Positions 9,605 through 18,379 of a stretch of 60,856 bases of DNA are shown here, piece after piece. The notes under the pieces were generated by a model, which was not told the DNA's origin, did no database searches, and saw nothing but the letters and a program-made list of their open reading frames with translations. This DNA comes from Symbiodinium natans (lineage: Eukaryota; Sar; Dinophyceae; Suessiales; Symbiodiniaceae), in contig CAJNDS010002438.1 of the NCBI GenBank assembly GCA_905221605.1, positions 172,501 through 233,356 on the forward strand. The letters are read 5' to 3'. A program made the position numbers and the translations under genes. Numbering within the stretch: the first letter of the stretch is position 1; each line of letters starts with the position of its first letter.

Positions 9605-9745
9605 GGGCCTATGCCCACGAATCCTTGGCCCGGGCCTATGCCCACGAAGCCCGGGCCTGTGCCCAGGAAGGTCCGGGCCTATGCCCGCCCAGAAATTCGT
9701 GGGCATAGGCCCAAAATCCGAAAAACGGGCCTATGCCCACGAATA
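9605..9745. repeat. GGGCCTATGCCC minisatellite with an inverted copy
   Basis: Five direct copies of CGGGCCTATGCCCACGAA-like units and one inverted copy (TTCGTGGGCATAGGCCC, about 9692-9709), able to fold into stable hairpins. No coding content. Confidence 0.8.
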
Positions 9746-9899
9746 CCATTAATTAAGGTTTATAACTATGTGGTAGGTGGTTTAAATTTAGGGTTTAGGG
9801 TTGAGGGGTCCTTTTCATAAGGGAATCCTCCTATTTTGGGGGTCTATTTTATAGGGGTCCCCCTATTTTTCGTCCACTCTCACTGTGTGATAAGGTTAT

Positions 9900-11140
9900 A
9901 TGGGGCCCGGACATCGTTGAGAAGCGATTGCTGGAAGGTGGGATCGACCTGCAGCTGGACCATTGCCGACCGAAGCTTCATCATCACCGCCGGGGACACG
10001 CCGTTCCTGAGTTGTCCAGTAACCCGGGGGAATTAAAGGTTAACCTTTGGGATTCTAGGGGGATTCTACTACCCCAAAAATGTTAAAGGTTACCTGCTCT
10101 ACTACTAGGGTTCTCCATGGTGAAGCGCGAGGTCCAGGATCGTGGGAACTCAGGGCCGCAGCTCCCGGGGGTGAAGGACTTGTCGCAGAAGGCGCCCTTG
10201 CGCTTCTTCAGCAGGGCCTGCTCGTCACCGACGAGGCTCCGGACCTTGGAGATGTAGGAGTTGTTGGGGTCGGGAGGGATGAAAGCATCCGCCTCCTCTG
10301 TCCTGTCGGCCAAAGAAAGGTTGAAGATTCCTTTCAGCAGCTCCTGATTCTCCTCGCTCACCTCCTTGCCGAAGCCTGAGCGCAAGCCTTCCAGGAAGGC
10401 CCGGCCCAGCGTCACCCGTGCTTCCAGGGACTTCGCATCTGCGCTGCAGGCAGGGAGGCTGCCAGCAAACTGCTCCACTTCCGTAAGGTTGAACTGGTCC
10501 AAATTTAGGTCCACCCCCTGCGGCATCTCTCCACGCTGACTCAGCTGGAATCTCTGTGGCATAAACATGGGCCGACCCGAGGGGCCCAGCTGCATGCCCG
10601 GCATGCCCTGCATGGCAGCCTGCTGCATGGCCATGCCCGGCACAGGGATCCCAGGCCGGCGCTGAGCCAACTCGAATCGGTCCAGGCCGAACCTCGGGAG
10701 CTCCGAATTCAAGAAACGAAAATGGGGATCCCCAAATACCGACCCCAATAGTAGGACCCCTTTATGAGAAGGACCCCAATCGGGTATCCCTATAATTTCG
10801 GAAACCCTCATGTGTCTCTGGAAGGCGAGAAGCTCAACGCCGCCATAGATGGCGTGCAAGTTCGTGACTAAGCCCGTTTCGGTGTCGACGACCTTGCCGT
10901 TCCTTGGGATCTCCACCATGCACTTAGCCCCAAGCCATAAATCGGGCAATAGAACTTGCAGCACAAGCGCAGACAAAACCCCCAAACCCTAAACCCTGAA
11001 GCACGAGCTGGCCCAAGTCTGTGGCCAGGCTTCTCCAGCCGGATGCGCGAGAGGCCCCGCATGTTCCAGAGCTGCGGAATTTCTGGAAAGGCCTCCGGCA
11101 CCTTCTTCTCCACAATTTCGTCGGCCAGGTCGAACCAACC
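9900..11140 (-). CDS. Multi-exon gene, unknown protein (Met/Gly/Pro-rich middle)
   Basis: Exons in gene order: about 10998-11140 (LADEIVEKKVPEAFPEIPQL, WNMRGLSRIRLEKPGHRL), about 10813-10925 (KCMVEIPRNGKVVDTETGLV), about 10110-10700 (starts LPRFGLDRFELAQ, then PGMAMQQAAMQGMPGMQLG, ends GAFCDKSF) and about 9900-10018 (GVSPAVMMKLRSAMVQLQVD). Upstream of the first exon the sense strand has CCCTAAA; its donor runs into GGTTTAGGG. A family A element separates the second and third exons and a family G element the third and fourth. Soluble-looking protein with helices; no family recognised. More exons may lie on either side. Confidence 0.6.
10026..10100 (-). mobile_element. Introner-like element, family G
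   Basis: Bounded by TTAAAGGTTAACC and TTAAAGGTTACCT; similar segments occur at 11330-11400 and 41885-41990. Lies between two exons of the 9900-11140 gene. Confidence 0.4.
10700..10812 (-). mobile_element. Introner-like element, family A, between exons
   Basis: Contains TAGTAGGACCCC, AGGACCCCAATC and the TTTCCGAAATTATAGGG end. In gene sense it interrupts LLAFQRHM and LPRFGLDRF. It contains no stop in the reading frame that crosses it, so an unspliced message would still be open. Confidence 0.6.
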
Positions 11141-11329
11141 TCAGGTAGGGCTTAGGATTTAGGATTTCGGGTTTAGGGTTCACGGTTTAGGCTGTGCATC
11201 GGGTATATGGGCGATACAGCAAGTGCACTCGGAGCCACTGCCCGGGACAAGAACTCTGATGGCCGAGGTCTTCTCTTAGCTGAAGACCCCTAGCCCCAAA
11301 CAAGGCTAAGCTCTTGCTCTTACACATAG

Positions 11330-11397
11330 CATAGGGTTGCTATATCTGCTATATACCCAAAAGGTTAAAGGTTACAAAGGTTACCTACCCAGTCCCT
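11330..11397. mobile_element. Introner-like element, family G (partial)
   Basis: AAAGGTTAAAGGTTAC and TACCTACCCAGTCCCTAAG match the element at 41885-41990. It abuts the exon at 11398-11492. Confidence 0.4.
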
Positions 11398-12150
11398 AAG
11401 TTCTTCGGGTCTTGAGAGCCACACGTTGATCCAGCTTGGCTCCGGAGTCCACCAGGAACTTGGCGACGACGGAGGCCTCGCCGACATCTCCGGGCTAGGG
11501 TTTAGGGTTTAGGGTTTAGGGTTTAGGGTTTAGGGTTTAGGGTTTAGGGTTTAGGGTTTAGGGTTTAGGGTTTAGGGTTTAGCGTTTAGGGTTTAGGGTT
11601 TAGGGTTTAGAGTTTAGGGTTTAGAAATTTTGGGGGCTCAAGATCCTCTAAGTGGGTTTTAAGGTCTTGTTCCTGTTTGAGGGGGTTATAGGGTTTATAG
11701 GGCTTAGGGTTTCGGGTTTAGGGTTTGGGGCTTTTGGTCCCTTGAGTGGGGTTGGAGGTGCAGGGTCGTGCTTCGGGCGACCTTTGCAAGCTCGCGCAAG
11801 TGGAAGACCACCTCGGCAGCAGCGGATTGCGGACATACTTAAAAGTTGAAAGCCTCAGGAATAGTCGGCCTCTTCAAAACTAAATACATGTACAAACAAG
11901 CAAGAAATCCGAACAGGTCGGAAGCATCAACACCAACCAGTAGTCCGCAATGTGAACCTGTGATTACAAAGCAAGACCCAATTTCATACCGACATGTACC
12001 AGTAACAGCGGTTACGTCTATGTTGTTCAAATACGTTGAAATGCTCACGCAGGCAGTACCAACTAAAAAGCCTGGGTCTCCGGGCGCTCTTCCTTTCTGC
12101 GATCAGGTCGAAGTTGCGGGTGAAGGCATCTGCAAACCTCCGCTTCAGCT
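11398..12150 (-). CDS. Gene fragment, two exons of a probable dinoflagellate-specific family
   Basis: Upstream exon at about 12073-12150 reads RRFADAFTRNFDLIAERKSA; downstream exon at 11398-11492 reads ASVVAKFLVDSGAKLDQRVA. I have the impression that these two segments occur next to each other in large dinoflagellate proteins, but I cannot name the family. A TTTAGGG array (11494-11630) precedes the second exon, CCCTAAA in sense. The plus-strand frame at 11760-11840 (ASGDLCKLAQVEDHLGSSGL) could be a chance frame. Confidence 0.45.
11494..11630 (+). repeat. TTTAGGG array, about 19 heptamers
   Basis: Nearly perfect TTTAGGG with one TTTAGCG and one TTTAGAG. Directly upstream (gene sense) of the exon at 11398-11492. 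Confidence 0.95.
11850..12072. other. No supported gene
   Basis: Open plus-strand frame without protein character. AT-richer spacer between exons. Confidence 0.3.
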
Positions 12151-12191
12151 ACTTTTACTCACCGATAATAGGGTTTACCGTTTTTGAACTC

Positions 12192-12262
12192 CCTCTAAAC
12201 CCTAAACCCTAAACCCTAAACCCCAAACCCTAAGCCCAAAACCCTAACCCCTAAGCCCCGAA
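12192..12262 (-). repeat. CCCTAAA array
   Basis: About nine heptamers with CCCCAAA, GCCCAAA and CCCTAAC variants. Confidence 0.9.
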
Positions 12263-12356
12263 CCATGCTTGAAACACTTGTGACAACTCATCTGAGCTGA
12301 CAAGAGGGGGATTGGGTTTAAGATGGTTTAAGCCCTAACCCCCTTGTTTTCCCTAC

Positions 12357-12815
12357 CAGTACTGCACAGAATGCTTGCTGTCCCCGCTGCCACCCTTTTC
12401 AGGCCTGGGGTTTAGGGTTTGGGGTTTGGGGTTTGACGGCAGCCCCGCTTGCTTGTCCACGCGACCTGGGAGGGAGCCACCGTGAGCCACCACTGCCCAT
12501 CCTTCCGGCCCTTAAACTACGAACCCCCTAACCCTCCATGAAGCCCATCAACCCTATAAACCTTATAAGCCCTCAAAAACCCGAACCCTTATGAACCCTT
12601 ATGAACCCTACAAGCCTAAGCCCTATAAACATCTATAAACGCGCAAAAGCCCTTATAAACTCCCTTTAAACCCTGTAAACCCTATAAGCCCTATACGCCC
12701 TCTCAACCCCAACCCCACCCTCCCTGCCCAATCGACAGCCTTCGGAGAGGGTGGTTGGCGCCGGTGATCGGGGCATCACGTAGGCCCTCTGCTGTAAGCA
12801 CCTGCCACGGAAGGG
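12357..12815 (-). CDS. Three candidate exons, unknown gene
   Basis: About 12727-12815 reads VLTAEGLRDAPITGANHPLR; about 12434-12515 reads GRKDGQWWLTVAPSQ with a GTCGCG donor; about 12357-12403 reads KGGSGDSKHSVQY with a GTAGGG donor and a CCCCAAACCCCAGG acceptor side. All are on the dominant strand and separated by degenerate CCCTAAA (12510-12720) or TTTGGGG. No family recognised. Confidence 0.4.
12520..12725 (-). repeat. Degenerate CCCTATAAA/CCCTTATAAA repeat
   Basis: About 18 loosely spaced copies of ACCCTATAAACCCTT-like units, diverged from CCCTAAA. Confidence 0.7.
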
Positions 12816-12834
12816 GTTCAGGGGGGCTGGGAAA

Positions 12835-12910
12835 AGGTTTAGGGTTTAGGGGATTAGGGGGGTTTCGGGGATTTCGGGGTGCCAGGTATATACATCCCGC
12901 ATATATAAGA

Positions 12911-12944
<34 letters not shown>

Positions 12945-13160
12945 ATACATATCTATATATATATATATCGAGCTTGAATGAGCCCGAATAGTCGAATAGT
13001 ACGAATCAAGGTCGACTGCAACTGGTTGCTCCTCAAGTTTAGTAAGAAAGCCGGCTTTTCAAGGCACGGCACCGAGACCAAGACAATAATAATCATAGTA
13101 ATAATAATAATGATAATAACAATAATAATAATCAACAATAATGATGATAATAATCATAAT
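12835..13160. repeat. Microsatellites (AT)n and (ATA/ATG)n
   Basis: TTTAGGG remnants at 12836-12850, an (AT)n run at 12912-12970, and ATAATAATA-type repeats at 13083-13160. An intervening open frame on the minus strand (SVPCLEKPAFLLNLRSNQ) is weak. Confidence 0.8.
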
Positions 13161-13247
13161 CATGCAAGCATGATCCGGTGCCTGCTCGCGAGCCTCCACG
13201 CCCATCTTAACGAACGGGATCACAGTCTTGTCCTCTGACGGCCAGAA
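13161..13247 (-). CDS. Candidate exon, unknown protein
   Basis: Minus-strand segment reading FWPSEDKTVIPFVKMGVEAR then EQAPDHACM; clearly protein-like. Flanked by ATA/ATG microsatellite on one side and TTA-rich sequence (13250-13445) on the other. Confidence 0.4.
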
Positions 13248-13770
13248 ACTTAATCAACCAATACCAATGTCAATAATCATTGTTTATTGGGTTCGCCTGA
13301 TACCTAATGACAAGAATAAGAAAAACCATGCTACTACTGAAAACCAATGATAATGAAGAAAAGATAACAACAACAGTTTAAAGGATAACAATAACGAACG
13401 ATAATAACAAACAACAATCATAGTCAGAATAATCACAATACAAATCAGCCGAGGCCTCCCGAAGCCTCCGGCCAGAGCACAAAGCAGGACCCCACCGTTA
13501 ATCCCTTCCCAACGGCTTTTGGATTGCACCTGCTTATTTGGCACTGCCTGGAATGGGCAACCAGCCTAGCCGACAGGTGTCCGGGAGCGGACGCCCCAAC
13601 CCCACGCCCCACCCGCACCCACCCTGCCTTGTTTTTGTTTTTTTTATTTCCTTCTGGTTTTGCCACTTTCGCATTTGGGGTGCTATGAGCCTGTTACAAC
13701 AGCACCCTTTTGAAAAAAGGAAGGTGATCGCAGCTGCCTCGCCGCTAAGGCCGAGGCAGGTCGCCTGGCG

Positions 13771-14440
13771 TTAAGATTCAAAAAGCTGCTGCAACCATGG
13801 CACCTCCGCCAGCCGAACCTCAGCCTTCTTCACCTCATGGCTCTCTCTGCACGAGCAGCCCGAAACCCTCACACCAGAAGCATCTAGAAGGGAGAGAAAG
13901 GCGACTGGGCTCCTGGCCACAAACCATTCGCGACCCGTCCACTGGTGGTGCATCTCCAGTACTTCGGACCAGTCGAAAACACTCATCATGCCCACAATAG
14001 GCATCGTGTACTCGCCTGAATCAAGGCCAGGGATGCATAAGCTTCCTACCCTCCAAGGCAACAGCCTGGAAGCCCAAACCCAGCAGGGCTGAACAGCCCA
14101 CCCCTCCAAGCCTAACGCGAGCTCCTTCAGGAAATAGTCAGCCTGATCCGAACCCGTTACGGGCAGGCTTTGCTGCACAAGACTCTGGAGAGTCGCTGTG
14201 GCTTCTCTCACGGAGCGCCAGCCCACGCAGCAAGCATGTGTACCAGGGCGGGATTCATGGTAGAGCCTCCTAGCAAGTGCCCCTGCCATACTGCAGCCGT
14301 GTTGGGACATGCTGCGGCGCCCACCTGGAACATCACATCGCCGACGCTCGTTCCAGCCAGCCAGTCTGGTTCAAACACCTTCTTCTGCGGCGTCTTCTCC
14401 TCAAATAAGCTCAGGCATGCCATGCAAGAATCCAGCTTCC
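13771..14440 (-). CDS. 3' end of a multi-exon gene (GDVMFQ-ADYFLKELALG-EYTMPIVG)
   Basis: Three exons fit exactly. E1 ends at 14325 with TSVGDVMFQ and a GTGGGC donor (start about 14440); E2 is 14112-14142 (ADYFLKELAL); E3 is 13771-14035 and begins GEYTMPIVGMMSVFDWSEV, contains HHQWTGREWFVA, and ends PWLQQLFES-stop. The first intron is GT-AG, phase 0; the second is GC-AG (GCTTGG donor), phase 1. The frame is exact across both joints. Family unknown to me, though the motif has the look of a lineage-specific multigene family. A second frame at 14440-14590 (RLPSLHITSYGTFWVQKYNR) may be an upstream exon. Confidence 0.65.
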
Positions 14441-14596
14441 GCAAGCGCCCTTCCCTTGACACCAACAGGAACACCCAAAAAAGTGCTCCAAGCAGGCACA
14501 AATCTATTGTACTTCTGTACCCAAAAGGTGCCGTACGAGGTGATGTGCAGGGAAGGCAGCCGACTAAACAATCGCAACGGAACCTCAAGCCTCTCA

Positions 14597-14735
14597 CCCT
14601 AAACCCTAAACCCTAAACCTAAACCCTAAACCCTAAACCCTAAACCCTAAACCCTAAACCCTAAACCCTAAACCCTAAACCCTGAACCCTGAACCCTGAA
14701 CCCTGAACCCCAACCCTAAACCCTAAACCCTAAAA
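14597..14735 (-). repeat. CCCTAAA array, about 18 heptamers
   Basis: Mostly CCCTAAA with a block of CCCTGAA. In gene sense it is the TTTAGGG body of the intron that follows the exon at 14747-14868. Confidence 0.95.
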
Positions 14736-14746
14736 ATCCTAAAACC

Positions 14747-14868
14747 CGTTACCAATTCGGCCCGGCTCCATGTTCTGTGGGTCCACAGGATCCAGGGAGA
14801 AGAGCGGCTCACGCCGCCCCTGCCGTCTCACCTGCCCAAGGTTGTCTTGGGTTCCTGCATCCGAGGGG
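14747..14868 (-). CDS. Exon bracketed by telomere-type arrays
   Basis: Reads LGQVRRQGRREPLFSLDPVD then PQNMEPGRIG. Acceptor GGATGCAG at the upper end and donor GTAACGGG at the lower end are both good. Sense CCCTAAA precedes the acceptor and sense TTTAGGG follows the donor. It is likely upstream of the 13771-14440 exons in one gene. Unknown family. Confidence 0.5.
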
Positions 14869-14892
14869 TTCAGGGCTTTGGGTAGTTTAGGG

Positions 14893-14965
14893 TTAACTCG
14901 GGGGTTTAGGGTTTAGGGTTTAGGGTTTAGGGTTTAGGGTTTAGGGTTTAGGGGGGGGGGGGGGG
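14893..14965 (+). repeat. TTTAGGG array with terminal G tract
   Basis: Eight heptamers followed by about 16 G; acceptor side of the preceding exon. Confidence 0.95.
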
Positions 14966-14969
14966 TGGA

Positions 14970-15433
14970 AGGGAGGTTTGGATTTCTGCAGCACCCTCTC
15001 CGGAGAGGGGCTTAGGGTTCTTTGCTCCCTGCCTAGCAGCCTCGCAACCAAGGGTTTTAGGGTTTCGGGTTCTTTTGCAGGGCTTTTGGAATTGCAACAT
15101 GGCCCAATTAAGCTGAGGGGTGGTCCAGCCTAGCCGTGCAGAACTTGGGCTTGAGGCTTCTGCATCAGTGGGTTCTCTAAAGCTTCGGGGGTTTGATGGG
15201 AGGTTTAGGGTTTTTTGCCACCCGCCTAGGGTTTAGGGTTTAGGGTCTAGGCGTGGCGCATTGGCAAAAGAAAACAAGTGTGAGAGGGCTGCCACAAGGC
15301 CTGCATCAACGGTTCCGGAGCATGCAGGCCCACATCACGCAGAAACCCCCGACAAACGCTTTGTTCCCTCCATTCAACCCCTGTCCCATCAAAGAAACAC
15401 CCCTTAACCCTAAACCTAGTTCTACCCATTAGT
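14970..15433. other. Spacer with TTTAGGG remnants; weak ORF on minus strand
   Basis: Contains the TTTTTTGCCACCCGCCTAGG motif (15203-15222) and short TTTAGGG runs. A minus frame at 15247-15429 contains FDGTGVEWREQSVCRGFLRD but neither splice sites nor family support it well. Confidence 0.3.
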
Positions 15434-15549
15434 ACCTTTAGGTTGGGATGTTCCCCTTTATACTAACAGTCCTGAATAATTGAAATAGTGGGTGCTGTAA
15501 TCCGAATTAAGAACTGTTAGTATAAGCTGGAACATCCCAACCTTTAGGT
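15434..15549. mobile_element. Introner-like/MITE element, family C
   Basis: Near-perfect terminal inverted repeats of about 30 bp: AGGTTGGGATGTTCC then TATACTAACAGT at the left, ACTGTTAGTATA then GGAACATCCCAACCT at the right. CCTTTAGG lies at both flanks as a possible target duplication. A related copy is at 50355-50471. No coding capacity. Confidence 0.8.
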
Positions 15550-15983
15550 TCTATGGGCCATTCAGCTGAGGACCTTGAGTGCGAGCACCAAGTACCTGGG
15601 TTTCGAGGGAGCTTTTGGGAACCCAACGCCTGTAAAGCTAGCAGGCCCATTTCACGAAACCAGCTGTGCCCTCCGCCCAAGCACGGGAACCCACGCGAAG
15701 TCTTTTTGTTTTTTTGTGTGTGGAGGGGGTTGGCTAGGTCAGTTGATCACCACAGAAAGTTACAAGGGCAGCTCGTTGGTTTCGGTCTTTGTTGACACCC
15801 ACTGCCGCAACTGAAGTACCACTCCGCAAGGACAAACCGCGGATGCAGGTGCGTGTCATGTCCGTCTCACAGGAGGTTTAGGCTTGAGGGTTTCGTCGCT
15901 CACAACGGGTTAAAGGGTTTGGGGACATAGGATTCTAGACGGTTTGTGGCTTAGGTTGGGGCGCGCAAGCTTGGTCTCTCTAA
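15550..15983. other. No confident gene
   Basis: Overlapping open frames on both strands (plus: AGPFHETSCALRPSTGTHAK; minus: FPKAPSKPRYLVLALKVLS) cannot be separated. Degenerate TTTAGG sequence at 15870-15950. Confidence 0.25.
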
Positions 15984-16035
15984 ACCCAAACCCCAAACCC
16001 CAAACCCCAAACCCTAAACCCTAAACCCTAAACCG
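15984..16035 (-). repeat. CCCCAAA/CCCTAAA array
   Basis: Seven heptamers, directly adjoining the end of the exon at 16037-16125. Confidence 0.9.
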
Positions 16036-16036
16036 C

Positions 16037-16125
16037 ACCGACATGAAGTCTTGCCCAGGCAGCTCTAAGTTGACCGCAGCCGCTGGCTCCAGGGTAGCAG
16101 CCACACGTACGGTTCGTGCAGCCTG
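16037..16125 (-). CDS. Candidate exon, unknown protein
   Basis: Reads ARTVRVAATLEPAAAVNLEL then PGQDFMSVRF, ending at GTTTAGGG, which can act as the donor. Protein-like and in the dominant direction; no family assigned. Confidence 0.4.
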
Positions 16126-16129
16126 GCAG

Positions 16130-16680
16130 TAATCATCGTCATAATGGGAGTATAGTAATACTAGAAGTAAGAGTATCATGGGAGTATAGTAATCCTAGTA
16201 ATGAGAGTAACACTAGCTAGTACTAGTAGTGATAATAGAATCATGGCCATCATCGTAGCAATTGTAAGTAGTAATAATCGTAACCCCAACCCTATATGGC
16301 TCCTTGGGACTGCAACCATATCTCATGTGGAGAGGTGGTGGTCCTGGAAGTCAAATACAAGGCAGTCGAAAGGCAACTACAAGGTGTCTGGAAAGGCAAA
16401 AGCAGCATGATAGGCAAATATGAAGGCAGGTCGAAGGTAGATAACCGGCAAGGAAAACCCAGGAAAAAGGTACAAGAAAGACTAACCACAAGGCCAGAAC
16501 AATAGCTGGGTCCGATTTAGATGACTTCAACTACCTTTTTCTGCCTTTGAGTCGCCCTTTGCTCTGCCTTGATTCTGCCTTCGTTGTATTCCAGCCAGTT
16601 GCTCACCGCTGGTTCGCCAGTATGAAGACGGCACAAACCCACAGCTCGCCCAGAGGGCCATGCACCACACATCACGACAC
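16130..16680. other. Low-complexity spacer
   Basis: A GTATAGTAATA-type degenerate tandem repeat at 16135-16285, then purine-rich AAGGCAA-type sequence to about 16500. Open frames here are compositional. Confidence 0.5.
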
Positions 16681-16682
16681 TG

Positions 16683-16787
16683 CCCTAAACCCTAAACCCT
16701 AAACCCTTTTTTCTAAACCCTAAGCCCTTTTTGAGCAACGGACTTTGGAGCCCTAAACCCTAAACCCTAAACCCTAAACCCTAAACC
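16683..16787 (-). repeat. Two CCCTAAA arrays
   Basis: Four heptamers at 16683-16710 and six at 16751-16787, just after the stop codon (gene sense) of the 16800-17355 gene, i.e. in its 3' flank. Confidence 0.9.
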
Positions 16788-16799
16788 AATCCTTAGCAT

Positions 16800-17355
16800 T
16801 CACAATGGGGCCGCCAGCACCTCGTCCCACACGAGGCTGGCGAGCCCCTGCGGAGCCGGGCTGTAGCCCAAGCGCTCTGCAATTGTCGCGCTCTTTGGCA
16901 CGCTGTCCATACGCCATCCTCGAAGCAGCCATTTTTAACCCACATTAATTAAGTGGAAAGGTCAACGTGTACAAACCACTGTGCCAATGAGCTCGTCAAG
17001 CCTTGTCAAGCAAGAAGGCTATACCGACCGAGGCTCCAATGTCATACTCCCTGCGATTCTTCAACTTCTTCTCACTCTCCTGCCACTGGGCCATGTGCTG
17101 CTTAGCCGTAGCCGAGGACAATATGAAGGCTTGTCAAAATAAGAAAGCCCTGATAACGTGGACTCCCCAAAAAACACTTACAAGCCTAAACCCTAAACTC
17201 CAAGAAAGCACCCCCCAAATTTCCAAAACCCCCCCTCCCCCAATATACCCTACTATACTGCGAAGCTGTGACCTGGCCTCTGCCAAGAACTTCGTTTCCT
17301 GCTCCTGCATGTCCTGTGGCGGCGAGCAGGGTTGACTCGGCGCTGTCTCGGACAT
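16800..17355 (-). CDS. 3' end of a multi-exon gene, helical protein of unknown family
   Basis: Three candidate exons: about 17262-17355 (QDMQEQETKFLAEARSQLRS), about 17028-17120 (AKQHMAQWQESEKKLKNRRE then YDIGASV), and 16800 to about 16930 (SVPKSATIAERLGYSPAPQG, LASLVWDEVLAAPL, stop). The first two look like coiled coil. The intron between them contains TTTAGGG in sense plus G-rich sequence. Phases not fully checked. An open frame continues upstream to 17504 but its reading is uncertain. Confidence 0.5.
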
Positions 17356-17584
17356 TTGATCGGCGGGTCGCTGATATCAAAGCAGGGTTGGGGGCATAAT
17401 CGCTCACACTCGGACAACCACGCGCCAGTCGCTTGATCGCACGCGTCCATGCTGAAAACATCGTCCCCTGCCCCTTGTTTCACATTGTTTAGGCTACATT
17501 CCAACCCTGTTCAAAAGCGGAACTGTTTTTCCAGATTCGCCGCGCCTTCCATGCGTCGTACTCTTCAAATAATCACTTAAAGAC

Positions 17585-18160
17585 TTTCATCATGCACTGG
17601 TATCACGGATGCAATCATCATGAGGGCATGGATGTTCTGGCACTTCGCAAGCACTGGTAATACAGACGTCTTCATCGTGCCGGCATGGATGTTCTGGCCA
17701 TTCGCACACATCGTGCCAAAACACTGCGTCGAGTAGTGGGTGATCATGTGACCAACACGAAACACGGCCGGCCGTGTGAAAAAGCTGCGTTTGCAAAATG
17801 TTTATGGGCATGCACGGGTAACGTGGATATAGTCATCCTTCGCGCTTGGATGCTCTGGCCATTCGCATGCGCAGTACAACAACACTGTATCGAGTAGTGT
17901 TTGCATCATGTGACCCACACGAAACACTTCCACCCGACATCACTGCGTTTTTACAGTGTTGTTGGCATGTGACCCACAGGAAACACTGCAAGCACCGATG
18001 CAAAAACCGATGCAACTAATAGTACACACACACGCTCTGCGGAGGGAAAGGTCAGACGAGTCAAGCCTAACAAACGCAACTAATAGTACGTGCCGAGAAC
18101 ACGGCGTCCACCGGTGCTTTCGGCATGTTAAGGCACCCGTGCTTAGGATTTGGGGCAACC
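17585..18160. repeat. Degenerate tandem repeat, about 190 bp and partial units
   Basis: Recurring segments GGCATGGATGTTCTGG, CCATTCGCA, CACTGCGTCGAGTAGTG and CATGTGACCCACACGAAACAC appear two to four times, diverged. No coding signal. Confidence 0.6.
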
Positions 18161-18187
18161 CCTAAACCCCTAAACCCTAAACCCAAC

Positions 18188-18287
18188 CGCCAGCATGCGC
18201 CTCAATGACAACCTGGGCCATGCACTCCGGATGCACGCAGGTGCTCTTCGGGTTCCCCTCGTAGGCCATCTTGCCGCAAGTAAGACA
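18188..18287 (-). CDS. Exon with Cys/His-rich segment
   Basis: Reads CGKMAYEGNPKSTCVHPECM then AQVVIEAHAGG. The C-x12-C-x2-H-x2-C spacing could be metal-binding. The donor side runs into GTTGGGTTTAGGG. The last coding-like segment before the satellite block. Family unknown. Confidence 0.45.
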
Positions 18288-18379
18288 TTAAAAACCGATT
18301 TTAATGCATTTCTAGATACCTACAATAGTATATATATATATATGAGAGAGCAACCTTTCGGGTCTATTTAGCTCCTTCC

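Noticed and set aside
13078-13238. ORFs with IIIIVIIIMIITIIII peptides
   Set aside because: Translation of the ATA/ATG microsatellite; only the 13161-13247 minus segment is retained.
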